Notes: generated by a model not told the origin, from the letters alone. DNA of 64,000 bases from Pleomorphochaeta sp963678575 (GCA_963678575.2 CAXXHV010000002.1:2232001-2296000); one strand, 5' to 3'. Positions 8,306-17,787 are shown, numbered from the stretch's first letter. A program made the numbers and translations.

Positions 8306-9265
8306 ATGAAAATTATTGTACTTGATGGGTATACAGAAAATCCTGGAGATTTAAGTTGGTCAAACTTAGAAGCTTTAGGGGATACAGTAATATATGATAG
8401 AACGGATAAGGATGAGATCATTTCTAGAGTGGGAGATGCACAAATCATTTTAACAAATAAAACACCAATTACAGAAGAAGTATTTAAGGCATGTCCTACT
8501 TTAAAATATGTAGGAGTACTAGCAACAGGATATAATGTTGTTGATACAGTTAGTGCTACAAATTATGGTGTAGTTGTTTGTAATATTCCAACATATGGAA
8601 CTACAGCAGTAGCACAATTTGTGTTTGCATTATTATTAGAATTATGTCATAGAGTTGGTCATCATAGTAATAGAGTTGCACAAGGAGCATGGGCTTCTTG
8701 TAAGGATTTCTGTTTCTGGGATTACCCACTTGTTGAATTATCTAATAAAACAATGGGAATAATTGGATTTGGTAGAATTGGTTATCAAACAAGTGTAATT
8801 GCAAGAGCGTTTGGAATGAAAGTTTTAGCTTTTGATTCTTATGTAAATAAAGAATGGGAAAATGAAGAGATAAAATATGTAACTCTAGATGAATTACTAA
8901 AAGAAAGTGATGTAATATCACTACACTGTCCACTTTTCCCTGAAACAGAAAAGATTATTAATAGTGAATCAATTTCTAAAATGAAAGATGGAGTAAAAAT
9001 TATAAATACATCTCGTGGACCATTAATAGATGAAAAGGCTCTTTATGAAGCCCTTGAAAGTGGAAAAGTAAGTGGAGCAGCAATGGATGTGTTAGCAGTT
9101 GAACCACCAAAAGGACACAATAAATTAACAACTCACCCAAATTGTATTGTAACCCCTCATATAGCTTGGGCTCCAAAAGAAAGTCGTCAAAGACTTATGG
9201 ATATTGCTGTAGACAATGTAAAACAATTCATTAACAATACTCCTGTTAATGTTGTAAATAAATAA
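8306..9265 (+). CDS. D-isomer-specific 2-hydroxyacid dehydrogenase (glycerate dehydrogenase/hydroxypyruvate reductase type)
   Basis: 319 residues. It would reduce a 2-oxo acid such as hydroxypyruvate with NAD(P)H. The Rossmann motif is GIIGFGRIG (about residues 151-159). Catalytic residues of the family are visible: Arg in NTSRGPLIDE, Glu in LAVEPP and His in TPHIAWAPKESR. Sequence style is closest to the HprA/glycerate dehydrogenase group (LSWSNLEALGDTVIYDRT start). It lies upstream of two GntR regulators and a GntP-type transporter, which fits sugar-acid or glycerate metabolism. D-lactate or another 2-hydroxy acid cannot be excluded. Confidence 0.85.
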   Translation: MKIIVLDGYTENPGDLSWSNLEALGDTVIYDRTDKDEIISRVGDAQIILTNKTPITEEVFKACPTLKYVGVLATGYNVVDTVSATNYGVVVCNIPTYGTTAVAQFVFALLLELCHRVGHHSNRVAQGAWASCKDFCFWDYPLVELSNKTMGIIGFGRIGYQTSVIARAFGMKVLAFDSYVNKEWENEEIKYVTLDELLKESDVISLHCPLFPETEKIINSESISKMKDGVKIINTSRGPLIDEKALYEALESGKVSGAAMDVLAVEPPKGHNKLTTHPNCIVTPHIAWAPKESRQRLMDIAVDNVKQFINNTPVNVVNK

Positions 9266-9294
9266 TCCTTATCTTTAATTTTTAATTAAAACTT

Positions 9295-9330
9295 GCCATA
9301 GAATAAATTAATATTCTATGGCCTTTTTTT
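9295..9330 (+). terminator. terminator of the dehydrogenase gene
   Basis: GCCATAGAATA (9295-9305) pairs with TATTCTATGGC (9312-9322), followed by seven T. A textbook intrinsic terminator. Confidence 0.85.
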
Positions 9331-9369
9331 CTTTGGATATCTACTAATTAAAAAATTCTACCTTATAAT

Positions 9370-9522
9370 TCAAAGGAGACTAAAGTTAATATTCTTTACA
9401 ATAGTAGTATGTCCAATATCAAAATTATAACCTGTATTACCTGCCTTAAATTAATCTATCAATTGTGAGAATCCTTTATTAAAGTTTATGTATTCAAAAC
9501 TTAATTTTAAATAAGAGAAATT
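9370..9522 (-). pseudogene. remnant of a sugar isomerase/epimerase-like TIM-barrel gene
   Basis: The minus strand of this gap reads, in one frame, FEYINFNKGFSQLID, a stop, then FKAGNTGYNFDIGHTTIVKN. The N-x-G-x-x-F-D-x-G-H pattern is typical of the xylose-isomerase-like/AP-endonuclease-2 superfamily, which includes hydroxypyruvate isomerases and sugar-phosphate epimerases. Only about 50 codons remain and one in-frame stop interrupts them. It probably once belonged with the neighbouring sugar-acid genes. Family assignment rests on one motif. Confidence 0.4.
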
Positions 9523-9596
9523 CTATACCCTGTCAACAAAAACATATATTCTTTTCTTTAAATTATTTAATTGCTATGATAATATAAATTAAAATT

Positions 9597-9606
9597 TTAT
9601 ATACAA
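9597..9606 (+). promoter_or_regulatory. putative operator in the leader of the first GntR gene
   Basis: TTATATACAA differs by one base from the TTGTATACAA core. It lies between an extended -10 (TGCTATGAT, 9572-9580) and the start codon at 9617, a position suited to autoregulation. Confidence 0.35.
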
Positions 9607-9616
9607 GAGTAAAACA

Positions 9617-10273
9617 ATGATAGATAATAATAATGCAATATTGTTCGATGATTTAGGAACAAAAGCCTACAAAAAGCTAAAAAAAATGATTATTTCTGGG
9701 AAATTAAAACCAGGACAAAAACTTAATCAAGTACAATTAGCCAATCAATTAGGAATTAGTCGAACACCATTATTGCAAGCTATGAATAGATTAACTAGTG
9801 AACAACTGACAGAAACAATTCCAAGAAGAGGAACAAGAGTTAGAATCTTTACTAATAATGATTTATTATCAATTTTTGAAATAAGAGGAAGATTAGAACC
9901 TTTTATATGTGAACAAGCTGCAAAAAATATTAGCAGTGATAAAATTATTAAACTACAAGAAAATATATCACAAATGAATATTTCAATAGAAAATAATGAT
10001 GAATCTCTTTTTAAAGCATTAGATAATGAATTTCATACTTTAATAATTGAGAGCTCAAATAATAAATTGGTTGCTGAGATTTTAGAAAAATATGTACCTT
10101 TAATGCATTCTGTAAATTTATTAAAACCAATGGAAAAATCACTTCAAGATCATAAAAACATTCTTGATGCTCTTATTGAGAATGATAGTCTGAGTGCTTC
10201 ACAACTAATGTATTACCATATATATGGTTCAACAAAAAATAAATTAATTCAATTATTAGAAAATAGAGGTTAA
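9617..10273 (+). CDS. GntR-family regulator, FCD type (first of tandem pair)
   Basis: 218 residues. The winged helix covers about residues 10-75 (AYKKLKKMIISGKLKPGQKL, QLGISRTPLLQAM, RRGTRV). It is followed by an all-helical FCD ligand domain with the metal-site pattern DNEFH (about 138-142) and later histidines in LQDHK and YYHIY. Such proteins usually repress sugar-acid or carboxylate genes and are released by the acid. Two bases separate it from the next gene, another FCD-GntR protein, so both are co-transcribed. Confidence 0.9.
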   Translation: MIDNNNAILFDDLGTKAYKKLKKMIISGKLKPGQKLNQVQLANQLGISRTPLLQAMNRLTSEQLTETIPRRGTRVRIFTNNDLLSIFEIRGRLEPFICEQAAKNISSDKIIKLQENISQMNISIENNDESLFKALDNEFHTLIIESSNNKLVAEILEKYVPLMHSVNLLKPMEKSLQDHKNILDALIENDSLSASQLMYYHIYGSTKNKLIQLLENRG

Positions 10274-10275
10274 AA

Positions 10276-10926
10276 ATGGATACCAAATTAGAAAATAAAA
10301 GTGTAAAAGACTATATATATGATAAAATTAAAGAACTCTTAGAAAACAATGAATTTGTTGTGGGCGAAAAAATTAATAAAAATGATTTAGCTCTTAGATT
10401 TAATATAAGTTTGACACCAATTAACGATGCTCTTAATAGACTTGTTGGTGAGAATTATTTAAGCCAACAACCAAGAAAAGGCTTTTTTGTTAAAGAATTT
10501 TCCCCTAAAGAACTTTGTGATTTATTTGAAATAAGAGCGGGATTAGAAGGAATTGCTGTAAGATTATGCTGTGAAAGAGCAAGTGATGAGGATATAGAAA
10601 ATTTAATCCATAGTTTTGATTCTTTTGAAAAAAATATGGATACTACTATGATTAAACAATATACTATTACAGATAAAGAATTTCATAAAAAAATAATTTT
10701 ATTAGCTGGAAATCCTTTAATATCTCAAGTTAGAAATTCATTAGGGTTTTTAAATAGATCTTATCAAAAAAGAATAGTAAAACCTATGCAGGATTCTTTA
10801 TTAGAACATCAAGAAATTATTGAAGCCTTAAAAACCAGAGATGGAGAACAGGCACAGAAAGCCATGGAACAACATTTATTAAATGCAAGAGATAAAATTG
10901 TTTCTACTTTAAACAAAAATAGATAA
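10276..10926 (+). CDS. GntR-family regulator, FCD type (second of tandem pair)
   Basis: 216 residues. Winged helix at about 8-72 (SVKDYIYDKIKELLENNEFV, RFNISLTPINDAL, PRKGFFVKEF), then an FCD domain with DKEFHKK, LEHQEI and MEQHLL, so the metal-binding residues are kept. It resembles the preceding gene over its full length but is clearly diverged, suggesting an old tandem duplication or two regulators acting together, possibly as a heterodimer. Likely targets are the dehydrogenase and neighbouring transport genes. Confidence 0.9.
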   Translation: MDTKLENKSVKDYIYDKIKELLENNEFVVGEKINKNDLALRFNISLTPINDALNRLVGENYLSQQPRKGFFVKEFSPKELCDLFEIRAGLEGIAVRLCCERASDEDIENLIHSFDSFEKNMDTTMIKQYTITDKEFHKKIILLAGNPLISQVRNSLGFLNRSYQKRIVKPMQDSLLEHQEIIEALKTRDGEQAQKAMEQHLLNARDKIVSTLNKNR

Positions 10927-11064
10927 AAAATATTTTAATATACATTACAGGGTGGTATATCCCCTATCTTTGTTTTTTAAATACAAAAACCATTTTAGAA
11001 ATTAGTAATATAATAAAAGACTTAAAAAAGCTCTTGAAAATTATAAAAACCTAACAATATGATA

Positions 11065-11074
11065 TTGTATACAA
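11065..11074. promoter_or_regulatory. perfect TTGTATACAA palindrome in the 10.9-11.6 kb gap
   Basis: Matches the core of known GntR/FCD operators exactly. It is about 490 bases upstream of the metallo-hydrolase gene and 140 bases after the second GntR gene. No convincing promoter was seen beside it. Confidence 0.4.
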
Positions 11075-11239
11075 AATAGACAAATAATAAATTTTCAAAA
11101 AGAGATTTTTATAAAAAAATTTTATTACCAAAAATAAAGGTATCCATATCATTTGAATTCCTATTCTCTCAAAATCAATAAGAATATCCTAGATTTAGTT
11201 TAGATTATATTCCTCTTAAATCAAAACTCCTTCCTATTA

Positions 11240-11359
11240 TTAGCTTAACTCTAATTGTTGTTGGAATAATACTAAACCTTGAATAAGGTTAATGGTTTCT
11301 GAAGGTTCTTTGAAACTCTTCTTAATAATATCAGTTACATCCTGATTATTATTAGTCAT
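11240..11359 (-). other. short open frame in the 10.9-11.6 kb gap, possible gene remnant
   Basis: The 632-base gap holds no normal gene. A minus-strand ATG at 11359 opens 39 codons (MTNNNQDVTDIIKKSFKEPS at the start) without a ribosome site. The same frame continues past several stops with coding-like stretches such as DILIDFERIGIQMIWIPL. It may be the start of an eroded gene; no family recognised. Confidence 0.25.
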
Positions 11360-11558
11360 TTATAATTATAATAATTCCCCTCTCCATTCCACAATATAAT
11401 TACAAAACTTAACAACTACACAAAAAAAGATTTATGTGGGTGCTTCTTTTTCATAATTATTTAGACCAAAATTTAATTAAAAAAATTGTATATTTGTACT
11501 ATTGTTTTATGCCATATTTAATCTAATAATATTTATTTAGCGGGGTTTTAAATTATTT

Positions 11559-12383
11559 ATGGACAAATGTACTATTTTATTAGAAAATTCAAAAAGTGAA
11601 CTTTTATCAACTCAAATTGAACATGGATTATCTTTATTAATTGAAGTAAACGACAAAAAACTTATTTTTGATGTAGGGGCTACAGGCATTTTCTATAATA
11701 ATGCAAAATTAATGAATATTAAATTAAATGATGTTCAATCAATCATACTATCGCATAGTCATTATGATCATTGCAGTGGTTTGTTGTCTTATTTAGAAAA
11801 AGAACAAATTGAAGATCTTTATGTTGGGAAAGATTTTTTTAAACCAAAATATGCTTTAAATGATAGCACAATTACTTATTTAGGTTGTGGCTTTGATAAG
11901 AAATATATTGAGAAGAATAAAATAAAAATTCATGAAGTAAATACCTTATTTGAAGTAGAAAAATCACTCTTTATTGTGACTAATTTCAAACAACATTATG
12001 AACATGAACAAATTCCTCAAAGATTCGTCCATGGTGAATTATCTAATTTAGAAAAAGATTCTTTTTCTGATGAAGTCGCTTTAATAAAAAAAAGAGAAGA
12101 CGGTCTAACTCTAATAGTTGGTTGTGCACATAGAGGCATTCTATCGATTATAAAAAGTATAAATTCATTATTTGAATTAAACATTGATACTGTAATTGGT
12201 GGTGTTCATCTTAAAGATGTTTCAAATAAACACTTAGAAAAAACTAATAAAGAATTACTTAATTTAGGAATTAAAAAAACATATTTTTGTCATTGTAGTG
12301 GAAAAAGAATAACTGAACATCTCAGACAAAACAGTTCTATTGAAGCTAATCAAGTAGCTACAGGAGATATAATTTTATTATGA
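11559..12383 (+). CDS. metallo-beta-lactamase-fold hydrolase (MJ0301/RFA-P-synthase-like group)
   Basis: 274 residues. The metal site is SHSHYDHCSG (about residues 65-74). Further ligands are in GCAHRGI, GGVHLKD and CHCSG, the last being typical of the archaeal-type group annotated as dihydropterin ribofuranosyl aminobenzene phosphate synthase. That name is an over-specific family label and should not be taken as function. No good ribosome site precedes the ATG. It overlaps cdaR by four bases (ATGA), so it is in an operon with the regulator and GntP and may act on a sugar-acid-derived lactone or ester. Confidence 0.75.
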   Translation: MDKCTILLENSKSELLSTQIEHGLSLLIEVNDKKLIFDVGATGIFYNNAKLMNIKLNDVQSIILSHSHYDHCSGLLSYLEKEQIEDLYVGKDFFKPKYALNDSTITYLGCGFDKKYIEKNKIKIHEVNTLFEVEKSLFIVTNFKQHYEHEQIPQRFVHGELSNLEKDSFSDEVALIKKREDGLTLIVGCAHRGILSIIKSINSLFELNIDTVIGGVHLKDVSNKHLEKTNKELLNLGIKKTYFCHCSGKRITEHLRQNSSIEANQVATGDIILL

Positions 12384-13498
12384 GCATAAAAAACATTAAA
12401 GTAATTGCTCAACAAATTATTCAACAGACAGCTTATGTTGTAGCACCAAATACAGTTAATTTAATGGATGAAAATGGAATAATTGTTGCAAGCAGCGATC
12501 CCCTAAGAATTGGAACTTTTCACTCTGGAGCCTTTAAAGCAATAAAAGAAAGAAGAGAAATTGATATTTACCCAAATGAAATTGAAAAATTTGAAGGAGC
12601 AAAGCAAGGTGTAAATATACCAATCATTAAAAATAATGAAGCAATAGCTGTAATTGGTATTTTTGGAAATCCTGATGAAGTAAAACAAACAGCAATTTTA
12701 TTAAGCATTAGTACTTCCTTATTTCTAGATCAAGCAAATTCAATGAAAAAAGAACAAAGAAGAATAACTCTTAGATCAAATTTATCAGAAATTATTTCAA
12801 CAAAAAATTGTGAAAATGAATTTAACGAAACAACTGATGCTTTAGCTATTTCAATTAAGTATCCATTACAAGCTATAATTTTCTCGTTTAATAATAAAAA
12901 ACCATATTATAATGAAATTATTTATTTTATGAAAAATAATTTTTTATATAATTCAAACCAAGATATTTTATTAGAATATCCTTCATATTATATATTAATA
13001 AAAAGCGAAAGTAATAAAATTGATAATATAATGAATATCAAAAACTCATTAGAAACCAAGGACTTAAAAAAAATAGTATTTAGTCCAACAATTAATATCA
13101 TAGAAGAATTATATAATTCGATTATCATTTCCAAAGCTATTATGAAATTACCATATGATAGAAAATATTATAACTGTAATAACCTTGACGATATAATATT
13201 ATTAGCTTTCGATAATAAGTCTAAAGATTTACTAATATCATATTTCAAAAATATAATCACCAATCTTGATAATTCAAATTCTTATTGGATATACCCAACA
13301 ATTGAAGCCTATATTGAAAAAGATGGAAAAATTCAAAACATGGCAAATTACTTAAATATACATAAAAATACATGCATTTATAGATTAAATAAAATATTAG
13401 AGCTTAGCAAATTAAATAATTGTAGTTGCTTTACAATATCTTATTTTTTTAGAGCAATTATACATTTAAGAAAATCGGGAAAATCCGATATTTTATAG
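12380..13498 (+). CDS. CdaR-family sugar diacid regulator
   Basis: 372 residues. The N-terminal diacid-recognition domain (about 5-135) has AQQIIQQTAYVVAPNTVNLM and GIFGNPDEVKQTA, as in CdaR, which activates glucarate, galactarate and glycerate genes in enterobacteria. The C-terminal PucR-type helix-turn-helix reads NMANYLNIHKNTCIYRLNKI (about 317-336). The middle GGDEF-like region is poorly conserved. It overlaps the hydrolase gene upstream and lies 12 bases before gntP, so it probably controls this operon in response to glycerate or a related acid. Confidence 0.88.
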   Translation: MSIKNIKVIAQQIIQQTAYVVAPNTVNLMDENGIIVASSDPLRIGTFHSGAFKAIKERREIDIYPNEIEKFEGAKQGVNIPIIKNNEAIAVIGIFGNPDEVKQTAILLSISTSLFLDQANSMKKEQRRITLRSNLSEIISTKNCENEFNETTDALAISIKYPLQAIIFSFNNKKPYYNEIIYFMKNNFLYNSNQDILLEYPSYYILIKSESNKIDNIMNIKNSLETKDLKKIVFSPTINIIEELYNSIIISKAIMKLPYDRKYYNCNNLDDIILLAFDNKSKDLLISYFKNIITNLDNSNSYWIYPTIEAYIEKDGKIQNMANYLNIHKNTCIYRLNKILELSKLNNCSCFTISYFFRAIIHLRKSGKSDIL

Positions 13499-13510
13499 GA
13501 GGGAAAAAGA

Positions 13511-14848
13511 ATGTCAGCAATTTATATGTTTTCTGTTATCATTCTTGCAGTTATTGCTATGGTATTGGCCATTAGTAAGTTAAAAATTCATCCATTTATA
13601 GTATTAACAACTATATCAATTGTTGTTGGATTACTTTGTGGTATGGACGCAAATACAGTTATTAATACTGTAAAAAATGGATTCGGTAGCATTTTAGGAG
13701 CTATTGGTATTGTTATACTAGCTGGGACAATTATTGGAACAATACTAGAAAAAACTGGTGCAGCATTAACAATGGCAAACTCTATTCTACATTTAGTAGG
13801 AAAAGACAAATCTGCATTAACAATGGCAGCAACAGGATATGTAACCGGTATTCCAGTTTTTTGTGATTCTGGCTTTGTTATTCTATCCCCAATCGCTAGA
13901 GCTTTAGCAGAACAAAGTAATAAAAGTTTAGCCGTTTTAGCAACAGCATTATCTGCTGGATTATATGCAACTCATTGTCTTGTTCCTCCAACCCCAGGTC
14001 CAATAGCAATGGCAGGAACATTAAATGCTAATTTAGGATTAACTATTTTAATTGGTCTTTTAGTATCAATTCCTGCAACAATAGCTGGTTTATTCTATGC
14101 AAAAAAAGTTGCTTCAAAAGTGGATATAAAACCAAATCCAGAAAATACTGTTGAAGAATTACAAGAAAAATATGGAAAATTACCATCAGCTTTACATTCA
14201 TTCTCTCCTATTCTTGTCCCAATTATTTTAATTGCATTTAAATCAATTGCAGATTTTCCTTCTCATCCTTTTGGAATTGGTGGTTTTGCTTCATTTGTTT
14301 CTTTCATAGGAAATCCAGTTGTTGCATTAATCATTGGTATTGTTATTGCTGGGACTTTGATTCCTGTTTCAGAAAAACCAAACAAATTAAGTTGGGTTTC
14401 TCAAGGAGTTACAAATGCAGCAGGTATATTAGCCATTACTGGAGCAGGTGGGGCTTTTGGAGCAATTCTAAAAACCCTTCCTATCGCTGACGCATTAGCA
14501 GGCTCTTTATTAAATTTACACATTGGTGTTTTGCTACCTTTTATTATTGCAGCACTCCTAAAAACAGCGATGGGAGCATCAACTGTTGCTATGATTGTTA
14601 CTTCTGCAATGATAGCTCCATTAATGGCTACTCTAGGGTTTGATAGCGAAATAGCAAAAGTATTAGTTATTATGGCAATTGGTGCAGGTTCTATGACTGT
14701 ATCTCATGCAAATGATTCATATTTCTGGGTTGTCTCTCAATTTAGTGATATGAATACTCGTGAAGCTTATAAATGCCAAACTGGAGTTACGGCAATTATG
14801 GGTGCAACTACGATAGCTATCGTATTTATTATTTCTCTTTTTGTATAA
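13511..14848 (+). CDS. GntP-family gluconate/glycerate:H+ symporter
   Basis: 445 residues, strongly hydrophobic, about 12 membrane segments. Family signatures are VTGIPVFCDSGFVIL, ATHCLVPPTPGP and MTVSHANDSYFWVV. It imports gluconate, glycerate or a related hydroxy acid with protons. GGAGGG precedes the ATG. As the last gene of hydrolase-cdaR-gntP, ended by a strong terminator, it links the CdaR ligand to uptake. No glycerate kinase is present in the window, so the catabolic route is incomplete here. Confidence 0.93.
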   Translation: MSAIYMFSVIILAVIAMVLAISKLKIHPFIVLTTISIVVGLLCGMDANTVINTVKNGFGSILGAIGIVILAGTIIGTILEKTGAALTMANSILHLVGKDKSALTMAATGYVTGIPVFCDSGFVILSPIARALAEQSNKSLAVLATALSAGLYATHCLVPPTPGPIAMAGTLNANLGLTILIGLLVSIPATIAGLFYAKKVASKVDIKPNPENTVEELQEKYGKLPSALHSFSPILVPIILIAFKSIADFPSHPFGIGGFASFVSFIGNPVVALIIGIVIAGTLIPVSEKPNKLSWVSQGVTNAAGILAITGAGGAFGAILKTLPIADALAGSLLNLHIGVLLPFIIAALLKTAMGASTVAMIVTSAMIAPLMATLGFDSEIAKVLVIMAIGAGSMTVSHANDSYFWVVSQFSDMNTREAYKCQTGVTAIMGATTIAIVFIISLFV

Positions 14849-14868
14849 ACAATCTTCATAAATCAATT

Positions 14869-14909
14869 AACCATAAGTTAGATAAATATTTCCTAGCTTA
14901 TGGTTTTTT
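14869..14909 (+). terminator. terminator of the cdaR-gntP operon
   Basis: A 13-bp stem: 14869-14881 (AACCATAAGTTAG) with 14893-14905 (CTAGCTTATGGTT), one G-U pair, ending in a run of T. Confidence 0.85.
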
Positions 14910-14973
14910 GTTATAACATTTTAGCTATTTTTGCTTTACTATAATTCATTATTAAGATACTTTAATCATAATC

Positions 14974-16326
14974 ATGAAAACAAGTACAAAATTAATGACT
15001 TCAGGGTCAATAAGCAAAAATATTATTACTTTTGCTTTTCCTATATTTCTAGGGAATTTATTTCAACAATTATATATGTTAGTTGATACAATAGTACTTG
15101 GGAAATATGTTGGAAGTGAAGCTTTAGCAGCAATAACCTCTTGTAGTCCTTTAATCTTTCTTTTAGTAGGATTGTTTTCTGGAATATTTATTGGTGTTGG
15201 TGTTGTAATTTCTAAATTTTTTGGAGCTAAAAATTTAGAAAATGTAAAAAAAGCTGTTCATACTACAGTAGCCTTTGCTATTCTTAGCAGCATTTTCCTA
15301 ACACTTTTTGGCTATTTTTTTGCACCAAAAATTCTACTTTTAATGAAAACCCCTCCCGCTGTCATTGATGATGCAACAACATATATACAAATATATTTTC
15401 TTGGGATAAGTTCTCTTATCATGTTTAATAGTGCAAGTGGCATTCTTCAAGCGATGGGAGATAGTAAAAGACCTTTATATTTTTTAATTATTTCATCAAT
15501 TACTAATATTATATTAGATTTAATACTTGTAATATATTTTAATCTTAGAACAGAAGGTGTTGCTCTTGCTACAATAATTAGCCAAGGAATAAGTGCTATT
15601 CTTGCATACCGTATACTCTTTACCACCAAAGATATTTTTAAAATATATATAAAACAAATAAAATTAGATTTTCCTCTATTAAAACAATTTTTAATAATAG
15701 GAATTCCTTCTGGAATTCAAAATTCTGTTATTTCAATAGCAAATGTATTTGTCCAATCAAGTATTAATATATTTGGCCCTATTGCAATGGCAGGAAATGG
15801 CGCAATGATGAGAATTCAAGGATTTGCGTTTATTCCAATTACAAGTTTTGCTTTAGCGATGACAACATATACAAGCCAAAATATAGGTGCTGGTGAATTT
15901 GATAGAGTAAAAAAAGGTACAAAATTTGGCTTAATTTCTGCAATAATTCTTGCTCAATCAATAGGCTTTATAATATATTTCTTTTCGCCTTCTCTATTAA
16001 AAATATTTACTTCTGATCCAGCTGTAATTGAAGTTGGAATATTAAAAGCGAAAATAACAGCATTTTTCTTTATACAATTAGCGATATCTCATACGATGGC
16101 GGGAATATATAGAGGTGCTGGTAAATCTATTATACCAATGGCTGTAATGCTTTTATTTTGGTGTTTATTTAGAGTAACTTATATAACAATAGCATTAAAG
16201 TTCTTCTATGATATAAGAATAGTATTTTCAGCTTATCCTATTACCTGGAATTTAAGTACAATAGTATTTATTATTTATTACTTTAAAGGGAAATGGTTAA
16301 ACAATACTAAATTAAAAGATCTTTAA
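14974..16326 (+). CDS. MATE-family efflux transporter
   Basis: 450 residues with 12 predicted membrane segments in two repeats. The N-terminal repeat has FAFPIFLGNLFQQLYMLVDT and VGSEALAAI; SGILQAMGDSKRP is another family hallmark. It would export organic cations or toxic compounds against Na+ or H+. TATAAT at 14940-14945 may be its -10; no ribosome site is obvious. The 3' end overlaps the convergent SSS gene by four bases. Substrate unknown. Confidence 0.92.
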   Translation: MKTSTKLMTSGSISKNIITFAFPIFLGNLFQQLYMLVDTIVLGKYVGSEALAAITSCSPLIFLLVGLFSGIFIGVGVVISKFFGAKNLENVKKAVHTTVAFAILSSIFLTLFGYFFAPKILLLMKTPPAVIDDATTYIQIYFLGISSLIMFNSASGILQAMGDSKRPLYFLIISSITNIILDLILVIYFNLRTEGVALATIISQGISAILAYRILFTTKDIFKIYIKQIKLDFPLLKQFLIIGIPSGIQNSVISIANVFVQSSINIFGPIAMAGNGAMMRIQGFAFIPITSFALAMTTYTSQNIGAGEFDRVKKGTKFGLISAIILAQSIGFIIYFFSPSLLKIFTSDPAVIEVGILKAKITAFFFIQLAISHTMAGIYRGAGKSIIPMAVMLLFWCLFRVTYITIALKFFYDIRIVFSAYPITWNLSTIVFIIYYFKGKWLNNTKLKDL

Positions 16327-17756
16327 AATTCATCAATTAATTCAAGAGATTCAATAACTGGTGGATAAAGTTTACTAAAAACAACAAAAGATATACCACT
16401 AACAATTAAAGCAATAATAATAGATTCTAAGCCAAAAATACGAATTTTATATACTTCTAATATAATAAATGCCAAGCTCCCAAATATTAATGAAGCGAAA
16501 GTCCCAACTGATGAAGCTTTTTTCCAATACAAACCTAAAATATAAGGGAAAAAAGCCCCTGCCGCTCGTAATGAAAAAACAAAAATCAAAACTTTAATAA
16601 TGGATCCCGAATTAAATAAAGCTAATAAATAAGCAATTATTCCAAACATAATCATTGTAATTCTTGAAATTTTTATTAATTGTTCATCGTCTGCTTCTTT
16701 ATCAATATATATTTTATAGATGTCATTAGTAAAAATAATACCTGAAGCAAGTATATCAGAATCAGCACTACTCATTATTGCAGAAATAAGACCAATAAAT
16801 AATATTCCAATTATAAATGGAGGCATATAATTAATAACTAAATGTGGTAAAGCATACATAACGCCATCCTGAAAAACAATTGAAGAATCAATTCTTCCCA
16901 TATTATTTAAGGCAAGTGTAATAACACCTAAAAAGGTAGGGAAAAAAGAAAAAATAATTATCAAAAAAGCTGCTAGAATTGCCCCTCGAGTTGAATCATA
17001 AGAGTGTTTCATTGAATAAAAACTACCAGAAACTTCTTGACCGACAGTGAAAGTAGCAATAAACATTATTATCAAAGAAATTATTGTTGAAGGACTAATT
17101 CCTTTAAATAAATTAAACGTCTCCAAAGAAATATTTTTTGCAGCAAAAGAAAAATTACTACATAAGCGAATTGAATATGGAATTGTTAAAAACAAACCTA
17201 ATATTATAAGTATTATTTGTAGAAAATCAGTCCTTATTACTGCCCATATCCCCCCCATTATTGTATAGGTAACTACTATTACTGCAGTTATTGTAACAGC
17301 TATTTTGTAATCAATTTTAAATAATATGGAAAGAATCATACCACCAGCAACAAGCTGAATAACAGTGAGAACAACTAAAGGTAATATCATAATAATTGAT
17401 GAAAAAAACCCTGAAGCTTTTCCATATCGTCTTCTAAAATATTCAGGAACTGTTTTAACTTCTGTTTTTCGAAATTTCGGTGCAAAAACTGATATGATTA
17501 TAAAAGCGAGTGCCATGGAAAAAATATACCAAAATGATGAAAGCCCCCAACTTCCATAAGCTTTCTCAAAAACACCTAAAGAACCGCCTATACCAATCTC
17601 AGTTGCAGCTAGAGTTCCTGCTAAAAACAAAGGAGTTAATCTTCTATTAGCTACAGCAAAATCATCATTTGAGTATATTTGTGTTGAAGAATAATAACCA
17701 ACAAATAAAATAACCAGTGTATAAAGTAAAAAAACTATTAAGACAAAATGACTCAT
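16323..17756 (-). CDS. sodium:solute symporter (SSS) family protein
   Basis: 477 residues with about 13 membrane segments. The N-terminal part reads FVGYYSSTQIYSNDDFAVANRR and GTLAATEIGIGGSLGVFEKAYG, typical of the SSS family (LeuT fold). SADSDILASGIIFTNDIYK is the conserved TM8-loop region. An upstream GTG at 17762 is in frame, but AAGGGGTGG sits properly before ATG 17756. TATAAT on the minus strand at 17787-17782 may be its -10. The substrate (sugar, organic acid, amino acid) cannot be read from sequence. Confidence 0.9.
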   Translation of the reverse strand: MSHFVLIVFLLYTLVILFVGYYSSTQIYSNDDFAVANRRLTPLFLAGTLAATEIGIGGSLGVFEKAYGSWGLSSFWYIFSMALAFIIISVFAPKFRKTEVKTVPEYFRRRYGKASGFFSSIIMILPLVVLTVIQLVAGGMILSILFKIDYKIAVTITAVIVVTYTIMGGIWAVIRTDFLQIILIILGLFLTIPYSIRLCSNFSFAAKNISLETFNLFKGISPSTIISLIIMFIATFTVGQEVSGSFYSMKHSYDSTRGAILAAFLIIIFSFFPTFLGVITLALNNMGRIDSSIVFQDGVMYALPHLVINYMPPFIIGILFIGLISAIMSSADSDILASGIIFTNDIYKIYIDKEADDEQLIKISRITMIMFGIIAYLLALFNSGSIIKVLIFVFSLRAAGAFFPYILGLYWKKASSVGTFASLIFGSLAFIILEVYKIRIFGLESIIIALIVSGISFVVFSKLYPPVIESLELIDEF

Positions 17757-17787
17757 AACCACCCCTTATATGCATTTTACCATTATA

